In this document: positions 23,453-30,153 of the stretch, in pieces
Numbering within the stretch: the stretch's first letter is position 1
Layout of the letters: each line of letters begins with the position of its first letter
Assembly (NCBI RefSeq): GCF_001399685.1
Contig: NZ_JTHN01000099.1
Coordinates: 1-39,635 of the forward strand
DNA: 39,635 nucleotides
Reading direction: 5' to 3'
DNA from: Paenibacillus sp. A3
GTDB taxonomy: Bacteria > Bacillota > Bacilli > Paenibacillales > NBRC-103111
Program-made: the position numbers and the translations under genes
Notes under the pieces: model-generated
What the model was told of the DNA's origin: nothing
The model's input: only the letters and a program-made list of their open reading frames with translations
Databases searched by the model: none

Positions 23453-24409
23453 TTATTTTTTCTTGTTCAGCGCGCGCACCGTATTCATGATTCCTTCTTC
23501 AAAGGATGTCGCCCGTGCCGGTCCGATCAACCGCTTGTATTTGTCCCCGCTCAGCACAAGCGGCTCTTCGGTCAAATAGAGCATCTCTACGACCTCCTTC
23601 ATGACCGGAACGGCCATGCCGAGCAAGGATAGCCCGCCTCTTCCGAGCGGAATGACCGGTTTGCTGCTCCCGCTTGCTTGCCGGGCAATTCGCACGATGT
23701 CCCTGCCCGAGATCAATCCCGCGCCCGGAATATGCCAGTTCTCCCCGTAAGCCTCGTCCCTGGCAGCGAGCTCCGCAATCATGAACGCAGCGTCCGGCAA
23801 GTAGACATACTCCCGCGGGACACGCATATTGCCGATGAAAAAAGCCATTTTGCCCGCCGCGATAGCTTCGAGCGTAGAGCCCAGATAGGAGGCCTCGTTC
23901 GCCGTAGGACCGTAATAGTCCGGCAAGCGGACGATCATTACCTTGGCCCGACTCCATCGATCTTCGAACAGCATTTGCTCGTAAGCGAGTCTAATCTTGC
24001 CTTTCCTCGTATGCGGCTGTTTCGGATGATCCTCGGTCGCCCGGTCCATTTGTCTTCTTCCATAGGGATAGATGCCGTCGATCACGACTACCTTTAGGCT
24101 AAGCCGGTTAGCGGCTTCCATCACGGATTCGCCCAGCGGAATCAGCTTGCTCACCATCTCGTGATACGGCACGTTTGCGCAATGAAACAGAACGTCCGCG
24201 CCTTCCGAAGCGGTGACGATATCATTCGGACGAAAAGCGTCGCCTACGGCAATCGTTAAATGATGCGGGTTACCCAGATTCGCCTTGAGCTGCTCAAGCT
24301 TCCCGCGGGATCGCCCGAAGGCGACCGTTCGAATCCCTCGTCTAACCAATTCCTCCGTAACCGAAGCGCCGGTACCGCCAGTTGCTCCTACCACAATTGC
24401 TTTTTTCAA
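23453..24409 (-). CDS. NmrA/SDR-type NAD(P)-dependent epimerase or reductase
   Basis: A 318-residue atypical short-chain dehydrogenase. The Rossmann motif GATGGTGASV follows the first strand (AIVVGATGG). The catalytic region shows YPYGRRQMD and a later RLPDYYGPTANEA, as in NAD-dependent epimerase/dehydratases. The likely start is TTG at 24409, with GAGGTGA 6 bp upstream; GTG at 24418 is possible but overlaps that site. First gene of the operon with the quinone reductase and tetR. Two operators frame its promoter. The substrate is unknown; an NADPH-dependent redox sensor like NmrA/QOR2 is possible. Confidence 0.9.
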   Translation of the reverse strand: MKKAIVVGATGGTGASVTEELVRRGIRTVAFGRSRGKLEQLKANLGNPHHLTIAVGDAFRPNDIVTASEGADVLFHCANVPYHEMVSKLIPLGESVMEAANRLSLKVVVIDGIYPYGRRQMDRATEDHPKQPHTRKGKIRLAYEQMLFEDRWSRAKVMIVRLPDYYGPTANEASYLGSTLEAIAAGKMAFFIGNMRVPREYVYLPDAAFMIAELAARDEAYGENWHIPGAGLISGRDIVRIARQASGSSKPVIPLGRGGLSLLGMAVPVMKEVVEMLYLTEEPLVLSGDKYKRLIGPARATSFEEGIMNTVRALNKKK

Positions 24410-24427
24410 TGGTCTCACCTCATTAAT

Positions 24428-24445
24428 AGTTATTGATCAATTACT
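24428..24445. promoter_or_regulatory. TetR operator copy 2
   Basis: AGTTATTGATCAATTACT, centred on the perfect palindrome ATTGATCAAT. It lies between the -10 box and the start codon of the NmrA-like gene, so binding would block initiation. Confidence 0.75.
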
Positions 24446-24456
24446 AACTTAATGAC

Positions 24457-24485
24457 AATGTATCATCTTGTTAGTGATTAGTCAA
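24457..24485 (-). promoter_or_regulatory. Promoter of the NmrA-like/quinone reductase/tetR operon
   Basis: On the minus strand TTGACT (24485-24480) and TACATT (24462-24457) are 17 bp apart. The -35 lies inside operator copy 3, and copy 2 lies just downstream of the -10. Confidence 0.75.
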
Positions 24486-24490
24486 TAACT
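24473..24490. promoter_or_regulatory. TetR operator copy 3
   Basis: AGTGATTAGTCAATAACT, overlapping the -35 box; its centre is 45 bp (about four helix turns) from copy 2. Confidence 0.75.
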
Positions 24491-24495
24491 TTTTT

Positions 24496-24942
24496 TTAAT
24501 AGCGAGCATTCACCATACGAATTTCGCATCCCAACAGCTGTTCAATCATTCTTAACTGCTCTGTCGTCACTTCTTCCTCGGGGTTCTCGATTTCAAAAAT
24601 GAGACGCGAGAATCCTGCCGGGAAATCATAATGAAGACCGTGAAGAGTATTATGCGCAGAACAGCAAGGGAGCTGCACATCCAAGTCCTTAAATGCACTT
24701 TGCCATGCGTTATCCATCGCTTGGTGCCACCATTTTAAATCTATTACTGTCTCGCAGTTCGGACAGGTAATTTGAACGAAATTTTCACCCTGATCGACGA
24801 ATTGAATCTCTTCCGATTGCTCGACCGATATCGTAGCGGTCGGGAATAAGGAGGCCAGATAGGACCGAACTTGCTCAACGTTTCCTTTTTCAGGCACAAA
24901 ATGTACATCTTCAGGTATCAATTTATAGATGGTGGATGACAT
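24496..24942 (-). CDS. Conserved hypothetical protein with cysteine pairs
   Basis: A 148-residue soluble protein of unknown function. ATG at 24942 follows CAGGAGGTTAAATTC. A CPNC pair (about residue 60) and a later PCC (about 92) with nearby His residues (HQAMDN, HNTLHGLHYDF) suggest one bound zinc ion. The first half contains a predicted alpha/beta region with NVEQVRSYLASLFPTATISV; the last 40 residues read as strand plus helix (FSRLIFEIENPEEEVTTEQL). It is 6 bp from operator copy 3 but transcribed toward it, so the repressor could also affect readthrough. I do not recognise a family. Confidence 0.8.
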   Translation of the reverse strand: MSSTIYKLIPEDVHFVPEKGNVEQVRSYLASLFPTATISVEQSEEIQFVDQGENFVQITCPNCETVIDLKWWHQAMDNAWQSAFKDLDVQLPCCSAHNTLHGLHYDFPAGFSRLIFEIENPEEEVTTEQLRMIEQLLGCEIRMVNARY

Positions 24943-25118
24943 GAATTTAACCTCCTGTATTTCAATTGCAAAAAATAGCCCCTCAATCAGATAAACTATA
25001 ATGATAATTTGCCACTTTCTATTATATCAAAGCAAGCCAAAGTGGCTATGAGAGACTTGATTAGTCGAGGCAACAACGCTGAAATAACGCGGGAAAGAAA
25101 GCAATCTATTAACCCGAT

Positions 25119-25147
25119 TTGCTCCATCGTTTGGTAATATATACAAT
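25119..25147 (+). promoter_or_regulatory. Promoter of the DUF4261 gene
   Basis: TTGCTC and TACAAT are separated by 17 bp, 35 bp before the start codon. The rest of the 240-bp gap 24943-25182 holds no gene. Confidence 0.55.
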
Positions 25148-25182
25148 GGATAGAGTGCATACTTCGACTAGGAGAGGATACA

Positions 25183-26313
25183 ATGACAGCCCAACAACAA
25201 GCGGCCATGCAGTCCATGATTGATTGGCTTTCGGATGAACGCGAGCTCGGCCGTAAACCCAGCAAAATTGAAATCGCAGGAGAATTTGATTTGCATGACA
25301 TGCATTATTACATATTCAAGTACAAAAAAACATTGCTCGGCAAATGGCTCCTTGCCGTCTGCGGCGGCTATGAAGATCCATCCGATACGGAGCATTGCGG
25401 CCACATATTCAGTGAGATGCAGCCCTATGACCCGGCTACTGCGAAGCAGGAAGCCATTGCTATGGTAGAGATGATCCGCGAGTACTGGATGAAGCAGGCG
25501 GCCGCTATTGAGGCTGCACAAACACAAGAAGGCGACGCGGAATCTCAGGACGATTCATCCGGGTCCGGCATTTTTAACGGGTTCGTTCTGCTGAACTCTT
25601 CGGAGTGCGATCTTGATCAGGTGAAGGAGAACCTCCTGCAGGATTGGAATATCTCCTGCACATCGGCAGAGGGAGAAGGCCACCCCGAGGAAGAAAAAGA
25701 AGGAATCCTTGTCTTCGAAGTGGACGGCTTCACTGCAGCCTTAAGCTTTGTCGATGCTCCTATACCGAACGGAGAGGCGGAGCATTATGCACAGGGCAAC
25801 TACCTCTGGCGAGAAGCCGCGGACATTACCAAAACCCATGTCGCCCAAATTATTGTGGCCGTATTTACCCGATCCGGCTCTCCGCTCGACAGCGGCAGGC
25901 TTTACACTAAGCTGGCGGCCAGCTGCTTGAAGCTTCCCAATGCTATCGGGCTTTACTCTTCCGGTACCGTATTTCAACCGGGTCTTTTTCTGGAAATGGC
26001 CGACATGATGAAATCGGATGACGCTTTTCCATTGTTGAATTTGGTTCACTTTGGCCTGGTCGGAACCGAAACAGGGATGAATGGCTACACGCACGGGCTG
26101 AAGTCCTTTGGCAAAGATGAAATTGAAGTGTTGGACAGTCAGGCCTCTCCTGCCGAGCTGCGCGATTTTCTGATTGACATTTCCGGTTATGTTATTGATA
26201 ACGTAACTTTAAAGGACGGAGAAACGATCGGCTTTAGCGCAGAACAAAAGCTGCCGATTACCCGCTCGGAAGGCGTCTATGTTAACGGAGAGAGTCTTAA
26301 GATCACGTACTAG
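25183..26313 (+). CDS. DUF4261-domain protein
   Basis: A 376-residue soluble protein. ATG at 25183 follows AGGAGAGG. The first 105 residues form a small helical domain (MQSMIDWLSDERELGRKPSK; KWLLAVCGGYEDPSDTEHCG). An acidic, Glu/Asp/Ser-rich linker (about 105-125) joins it to a DUF4261-like domain: FNGFVLLNSSECDLDQVKEN, then ILVFEVDGFTAALSFVDAPI, THVAQIIVAVFTRSGSPLDS, and the late NLVHFGLVGTETGMNGYTHG. DUF4261 proteins occur among immunity and effector-associated genes of Firmicutes, but a biochemical role is not known to me. Its 3' side ends in the hairpin that belongs to the ssrA-like repeat at 26399. Confidence 0.82.
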   Translation: MTAQQQAAMQSMIDWLSDERELGRKPSKIEIAGEFDLHDMHYYIFKYKKTLLGKWLLAVCGGYEDPSDTEHCGHIFSEMQPYDPATAKQEAIAMVEMIREYWMKQAAAIEAAQTQEGDAESQDDSSGSGIFNGFVLLNSSECDLDQVKENLLQDWNISCTSAEGEGHPEEEKEGILVFEVDGFTAALSFVDAPIPNGEAEHYAQGNYLWREAADITKTHVAQIIVAVFTRSGSPLDSGRLYTKLAASCLKLPNAIGLYSSGTVFQPGLFLEMADMMKSDDAFPLLNLVHFGLVGTETGMNGYTHGLKSFGKDEIEVLDSQASPAELRDFLIDISGYVIDNVTLKDGETIGFSAEQKLPITRSEGVYVNGESLKITY

Positions 26314-26398
26314 TCCCCTCTCTCTGAGGAGGGAATGGATCGGCCTATTCGCGATGACATTCTTAGCGCCAGTTCTTCCCTCCACGCTCTCTAAGCAA

Positions 26399-26447
26399 AC
26401 AAAAGCACCGACCATGGGGTCGATGCTTTTGTATTTTATGGAGACGA
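26399..26447 (-). repeat. Partial ssrA 3'-end copy with terminator (copy C)
   Basis: The segment repeats the true ssrA 3' end and terminator (28978-29025) over about 48 bp. The stem AAAAGCACCGACC..GGTCGATGCTTTT is the same apart from two loop bases, and one C is missing before TTTTATGGAGACGA. Only the last 9 bases of tmRNA (TCGTCTCCA) are kept. It also serves as the terminator after the DUF4261 gene. Direct orientation relative to ssrA indicates a relic attachment site. Confidence 0.75.
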
Positions 26448-26522
26448 ACCTTGGCTTAACCAATCCACAATCCCGCTGAGTGATCCCAAGATGGAGTGAA
26501 AGGCTGCTTAATTGGCCCAAAA

Positions 26523-28547
26523 TCAGTGCAGCTGCATGAGATTGGCATCGTTAATATCGTACAGAGTGCCATGATTACTTTGAACAAGCTTGATAATTTG
26601 TTCATGGGCCAATCCGCTTTGCGGTGCAATGGCATCAAGAGTAACTTGATTCGTTTGCAGTTTAGCGTTAATTTCTTCAAGAGAGAAGCCGGCCATTCCT
26701 GGCGAGGTACCTTTATCGTGAACAGGGGCATCGGTTATAAAGATGATTCTTTTGGAGTTCTTGCTGCCCGATAATTTTTGGACCGCCTTATCAATAGCCT
26801 CCAGTCCGGATTCCTCCACATCTTCTCCGCCGGAAGCCACTAAGCTATCTAATTGAGCTTTTAACAAATCTTTATTATTCGTGAAATCAAAAACCTCGAA
26901 ATCAGGGTTATAAATATCCACATAATTAATATCCCGATACCCAACGATAGCAAAATTAGAGCCGGACGGGACGGAATCCACGAAGCTTCTGACCGTTTCT
27001 TTCACATAGTCGATGACTTCCCCCATACTTCCTGTAACGTCAATGACAAAAACGATATCTGAAGAATTCGTTATCCCTTTGGATATGTTTTGTAAAATAG
27101 GCGAAGAAGCCGACGGTTCGGACGGTTCAGACGACGGTTCTTGTCCCCCTTGCTCGATTGGAGTCTTCTCGCTTTCAGCAGATGTAGGGATAACGGGCTT
27201 GTTTTGAAAAACAACAACCGACTTCGAAGCCTCGTTCCACTCTACCACTCCGCCAAGAGCCTCGCTTACGAATCGAACGGGAACCATGGTGATTCCATTG
27301 ATTAATTGTGCGGGCGCACTCAAAGTTACAGGAACGCCATTCACGTAAGCTATATTGGAACCAATCGTTAATACGATGGTTTTGCCTTCTCTTGTTGCAG
27401 TGACCGTTTGGGTAGAATTGTCCCATTCTACCGTTGCACCGAGCGATTCGAAAATGGCCCGAAGCGGAACAAGCGCACTTCCATTCCAATTTACAGGCGC
27501 CTGCGCATAAGCTTGCAGTTGTCCTCCAATCAAGACTTGAATATTTTGCGGCTCATTGTTAATCGGAACGAATTGAGGGATCGATGCCGCCAACCCTCCC
27601 GATTGATTGATAGTTTTCAAGTAAAAATAATATCCACCCGACGGCAGCCCAAGCTTGCTCAATGAATAGGTTGAAGGGCTATTAGGATTGACTCGGACTT
27701 GCCTAACGAGTTTCCCCTTTGCATTTTTGACCATTAAATAGGAAAAATAGGCCGGTCGCGAAGCTGCAGCCGTCGTATTCACAGTGAATGTATGATCCGG
27801 GTTTAGCTGAATCGTCCCGGGAAAGCTTGCTCCACCAGGTACTTGAAATTTCGTTCCAACGGCTGTATTCGGGGATGGATTTGCAGCTGGGCCTGATGGA
27901 GGAATCGCTGCAGGTTCCCCGTGGGATGGTTGGGTACCGGAAATAGAAGTCTTGGGAAAATAGAAGTAAATCTTCGACTTCGGGCCTGGTGCCCGTCGTT
28001 TTTCTAATATCGTAACTGTATTATTCTCATGGTTAAAGGTAAATTCCGAAGGGCGAACCTTAGATCCATCTATGTATAAACTGACATTTTTACTAGAGTT
28101 GATGGTATAACGGGAAGTTACTTTAAATACTCGCGTTGAACCATCCCCCTCGGAAAGGGCATTTCCAATTTTGTCTATGCCCGACTCCGCTTCTCCCCAT
28201 TCAAAGGTAGGGCTGATTGAGTATTTGATGTGCATTTCAGCGCCTAAGTCGGGAGCTTGACGCATCGTTATGGTGCAGTTCTCATAATCAACCGTATACT
28301 CCGTGGGCTCGATTTCCTGCGCATACATAAACAAGCGAAATTTCGTATTGGTAGCCGTAATTCGATTACCCGGCGTGAATTTAAAAACGCGCTCCTTTCC
28401 ATCCCCTTCTTGAAAGAGATTTACCAGATACTCGCCTTCCCTAAAATCAAGCCGGTCATTCGCACTTGCAATTCCTGCCCGAAAATCCAGCCCTCCGAAA
28501 AGTAAGACGAAAACAATAAGCAAACTAATCATTTTTCTAGACGTCAT
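26523..28547 (-). CDS. Exported von Willebrand factor A protein with copper-amine-oxidase-N domain
   Basis: A 674-residue secreted protein. ATG at 28547 follows GGAG by 8 bp; GTG at 28556 lies inside that site. Residues 1-29 are a signal peptide ending in ASA. Two related beta repeats follow (about 38-113 and 123-199: EGDGKERVFKFTPGN and EGDGSTRVFKVTSRY). A Pro/Ser-rich linker, a further beta domain (235-335), a CuAO_N1 domain (338-448, LVPLRAIFESLGATVEW and MVPVRFVSEALGGVVEW), a Glu/Ser/Pro linker and a vWA domain (497-674) complete it. The metal-ion adhesion motif DVTGSMG (503-509) is intact, with ITDAPVHDKG later. It is probably a surface or matrix adhesion protein. It is the only gene between ssrA-end copies B and C, and its DNA looks more AT-rich than rnr or the glycolytic genes. 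Confidence 0.9.
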   Translation of the reverse strand: MTSRKMISLLIVFVLLFGGLDFRAGIASANDRLDFREGEYLVNLFQEGDGKERVFKFTPGNRITATNTKFRLFMYAQEIEPTEYTVDYENCTITMRQAPDLGAEMHIKYSISPTFEWGEAESGIDKIGNALSEGDGSTRVFKVTSRYTINSSKNVSLYIDGSKVRPSEFTFNHENNTVTILEKRRAPGPKSKIYFYFPKTSISGTQPSHGEPAAIPPSGPAANPSPNTAVGTKFQVPGGASFPGTIQLNPDHTFTVNTTAAASRPAYFSYLMVKNAKGKLVRQVRVNPNSPSTYSLSKLGLPSGGYYFYLKTINQSGGLAASIPQFVPINNEPQNIQVLIGGQLQAYAQAPVNWNGSALVPLRAIFESLGATVEWDNSTQTVTATREGKTIVLTIGSNIAYVNGVPVTLSAPAQLINGITMVPVRFVSEALGGVVEWNEASKSVVVFQNKPVIPTSAESEKTPIEQGGQEPSSEPSEPSASSPILQNISKGITNSSDIVFVIDVTGSMGEVIDYVKETVRSFVDSVPSGSNFAIVGYRDINYVDIYNPDFEVFDFTNNKDLLKAQLDSLVASGGEDVEESGLEAIDKAVQKLSGSKNSKRIIFITDAPVHDKGTSPGMAGFSLEEINAKLQTNQVTLDAIAPQSGLAHEQIIKLVQSNHGTLYDINDANLMQLH

Positions 28548-28761
28548 CTTCTTCACTCCGTTACGAAAGACATGGTGGAATTATTACTCTACCCAGAAAA
28601 TACTGTGCGATAGGTAATTTTGATTTTTTGAGCTCATCCTCCCTGAAAACTAAAAATACACTTTCACTAGGGTCCTGCTCGGCCCCGTCCATCCCTACAT
28701 CTATATCGGATAAATCATACATGAAATGTTACATTTTTCTGCTTTTTGTTTCTCCAAAAAT

Positions 28762-28823
28762 AAAAAGCACCGACTATTTGGTCAGTGTTTTTTTTTACAG
28801 CATTTTATGGAGACGAGGGGAGT
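28762..28823 (-). repeat. Partial ssrA 3'-end copy with terminator (copy B)
   Basis: The 21 bases TTTTATGGAGACGAGGGGAGT at 28803-28823 are identical to 29012-29032 of the true ssrA locus except for what lies beyond; they include the last 15 bases of tmRNA. The adjacent hairpin AAAAGCACCGAC..GTCAGTGTTTTT resembles the ssrA terminator. Copies A and B are 209 bp apart and B and C 2,369 bp apart, all in the same orientation. Confidence 0.8.
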
Positions 28824-28978
28824 ATTGAAATCTCGATTTTACCTGCTCTCGAAGCCTAGTCAATGATGACGATCTTAGCGGTATATTTCAATGCCGTGCT
28901 CGTTCCGCTTCCGCTCCACTGCGCGCGGTCTGAACCCCATCAGGGGCTTCGCCTCCCGCCTCGCGTCTCCACAAAACA

Positions 28979-29010
28979 AAAGCACCGACCATTTGGTCGA
29001 TGCTTTTGTA
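28979..29010 (-). terminator. Terminator of ssrA
   Basis: On the minus strand, 6 bp after the tmRNA 3' end, AAAAGCATCGACC/GGTCGGTGCTTTT forms a strong stem followed by GTTTTG. Confidence 0.85.
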
Positions 29011-29016
29011 CTTTTA

Positions 29017-29377
29017 TGGAGACGAGGGGAGTCGAACCCCTGTCCGAAGATAACGCCACACAGGCATCTACGGGTGTAGTCACAGTTTTGATGTCACCCG
29101 AGCGTCGCCCCGTAACCGGCTACGCGTTGGGTCAGCCTGATTGTCTTCTTCAGCTAGCCGCAGGCGGAGACTAGACAGCGTATCCCACTAAGGTTGAGCC
29201 CCTATCCCGGCACATGGGCGATGCAGGGTAGAAGCCGCGTCACAGGTTATTAAGCTGCGAAAGCGAGTTGTTGTTGTTGTTTGCCATTTAATTGGCTTTA
29301 GCGTTGATAAAGCGGACGCGTCCCCACTACCCGCAACCCATGCTCGAACTATCCCCGTCGAATCCAAGAACGTCCCC
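29017..29377 (-). ncRNA. ssrA: Transfer-messenger RNA
   Basis: A 361-nt tmRNA that rescues stalled ribosomes together with SmpB. The 5' end GGGGACG (29377-29371) pairs with CGTCTCC at the 3' end; the T-arm reads GGGGTTCGACTCCCC and no CCA is encoded after the discriminator A at 29017. The tag frame ends with two TAA codons (29252-29247). It reads (A)GKQQQQLAFAA, with GGC as the likely resume codon at 29285-29283; the last residues LAFAA form a protease-recognition tail. It lies downstream of smpB on the same strand. Two further partial copies of its 3' end occur downstream. Confidence 0.95.
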
Positions 29378-29385
29378 GCATAGGT

Positions 29386-29410
29386 GGGCCTCCCATCAGA
29401 TGGGAGACCC
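29386..29410 (-). other. Strong hairpin directly upstream of the tmRNA 5' end
   Basis: GGGTCTCCCATC and GATGGGAGGCCC pair (one G-U) to form a stem ending 8 bases before the mature 5' end. It has no T tail, so it is not a terminator; it may guide 5' processing of pre-tmRNA. Confidence 0.55.
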
Positions 29411-29474
29411 TAATTAAAAAGGTTATGAAAAAAACTTACCTACAACTTCTGCTGACTTTTGCTATAAAAGCTGT

Positions 29475-29502
29475 GCACTTCCCCAAGTGCTCTTTCATTA
29501 TA
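29475..29502 (-). promoter_or_regulatory. Candidate extended -10 promoter and leader hairpin of ssrA
   Basis: On the minus strand TGTTATAAT (TATAAT at 29502-29497) is an extended -10 with a poor -35. Just downstream GCACTTGGGGAAGTGC (29490-29475) is a perfect 6-bp hairpin. The predicted leader is about 110 nt, removed on maturation. Confidence 0.4.
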
Positions 29503-29585
29503 ACATATCCTTGAGCAAAATGAAGGGGCGAGTTGCTGGGAGCGATACCAAAACCTAAACATACTGGCGGATTTCCGCCAAAACG

Positions 29586-30065
29586 TTACCTTGCGACCTT
29601 CTGCTTCTCGCGCAGCGCCCGCTGAATATCCCGCTGAGCATCGCGTTTCGCCGCCGTATCGCGTTTGTCGTATTGTTTCTTCCCTTTACCCAAGCCGAGC
29701 AACAGCTTCGCATAGCCGTTGCGCACATACACCTTGAGCGGCACCAACGTATAGCCTTCCTGCTTCGATTGGCCCAGCAGTTTGTTAATCTCGACTTTCT
29801 TGAGAAGAAGCTTGCGGGCCCGCGTCGGATCGCTGGGGTTAAACCGGTTGCCTTGCTCAAACGGGCTGATGTGCATATTGTGCACGAACGCTTCGCCGTT
29901 CCGGATTGTCGCGAACGCATCGCCGATATTGGCTCGTCCGAGCCGCAGCGATTTGATCTCCGTACCGGTCAGCACCAGGCCGCATTCGTAAGTATCCTCG
30001 ATAAAATAATCGTGAGACGCTTTTTTGTTCTGCGCCAGCACTTTTCCATCGCTTTTTTTGCTCAT
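29586..30065 (-). CDS. smpB: SsrA-binding protein SmpB
   Basis: A 159-residue tmRNA cofactor that binds the tRNA-like domain and delivers it to stalled ribosomes. ATG at 30065; an in-frame upstream extension has no family counterpart. Conserved SmpB segments are [20 protein letters not shown], then [40 protein letters not shown] and the basic C-terminal tail ([20 protein letters not shown]). It lies 88 bp downstream of rnr and 209 bp upstream of tmRNA, as in B. subtilis. The tail that enters the mRNA channel is complete. Confidence 0.96.
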   Translation of the reverse strand: MSKKSDGKVLAQNKKASHDYFIEDTYECGLVLTGTEIKSLRLGRANIGDAFATIRNGEAFVHNMHISPFEQGNRFNPSDPTRARKLLLKKVEINKLLGQSKQEGYTLVPLKVYVRNGYAKLLLGLGKGKKQYDKRDTAAKRDAQRDIQRALREKQKVAR

Positions 30066-30153
30066 GCCCCCGTAGCCGCTCCTTCCCATACCGATTTCCA
30101 AACAGAGGGATGGAGTCCATTGTACCAACTCCATCCCCGGAAATCAAGGGGAA

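Larger units (their letters stand above)
28557..29016 (-). other. Gene-free stretch between the vWA gene and ssrA
   Basis: 460 bp without a supportable gene. It contains the leader of the vWA gene, ssrA-end copy B (28762-28823), about 150 bp of unassigned sequence (28824-28975) and the ssrA terminator. The unassigned part includes a short GAACCCCATCAGGGGCTTCG hairpin (AACCCCATCAGGGGCTT) near 28932-28950. Confidence 0.6.

Noticed and set aside
28863-29174. Open frame across the tmRNA 3' half with the segment GVEPLSEDNATQASTGVV
   Set aside because: It runs antisense through ssrA and its terminator; such frames are known spurious calls over tmRNA genes and there is no ribosome site.
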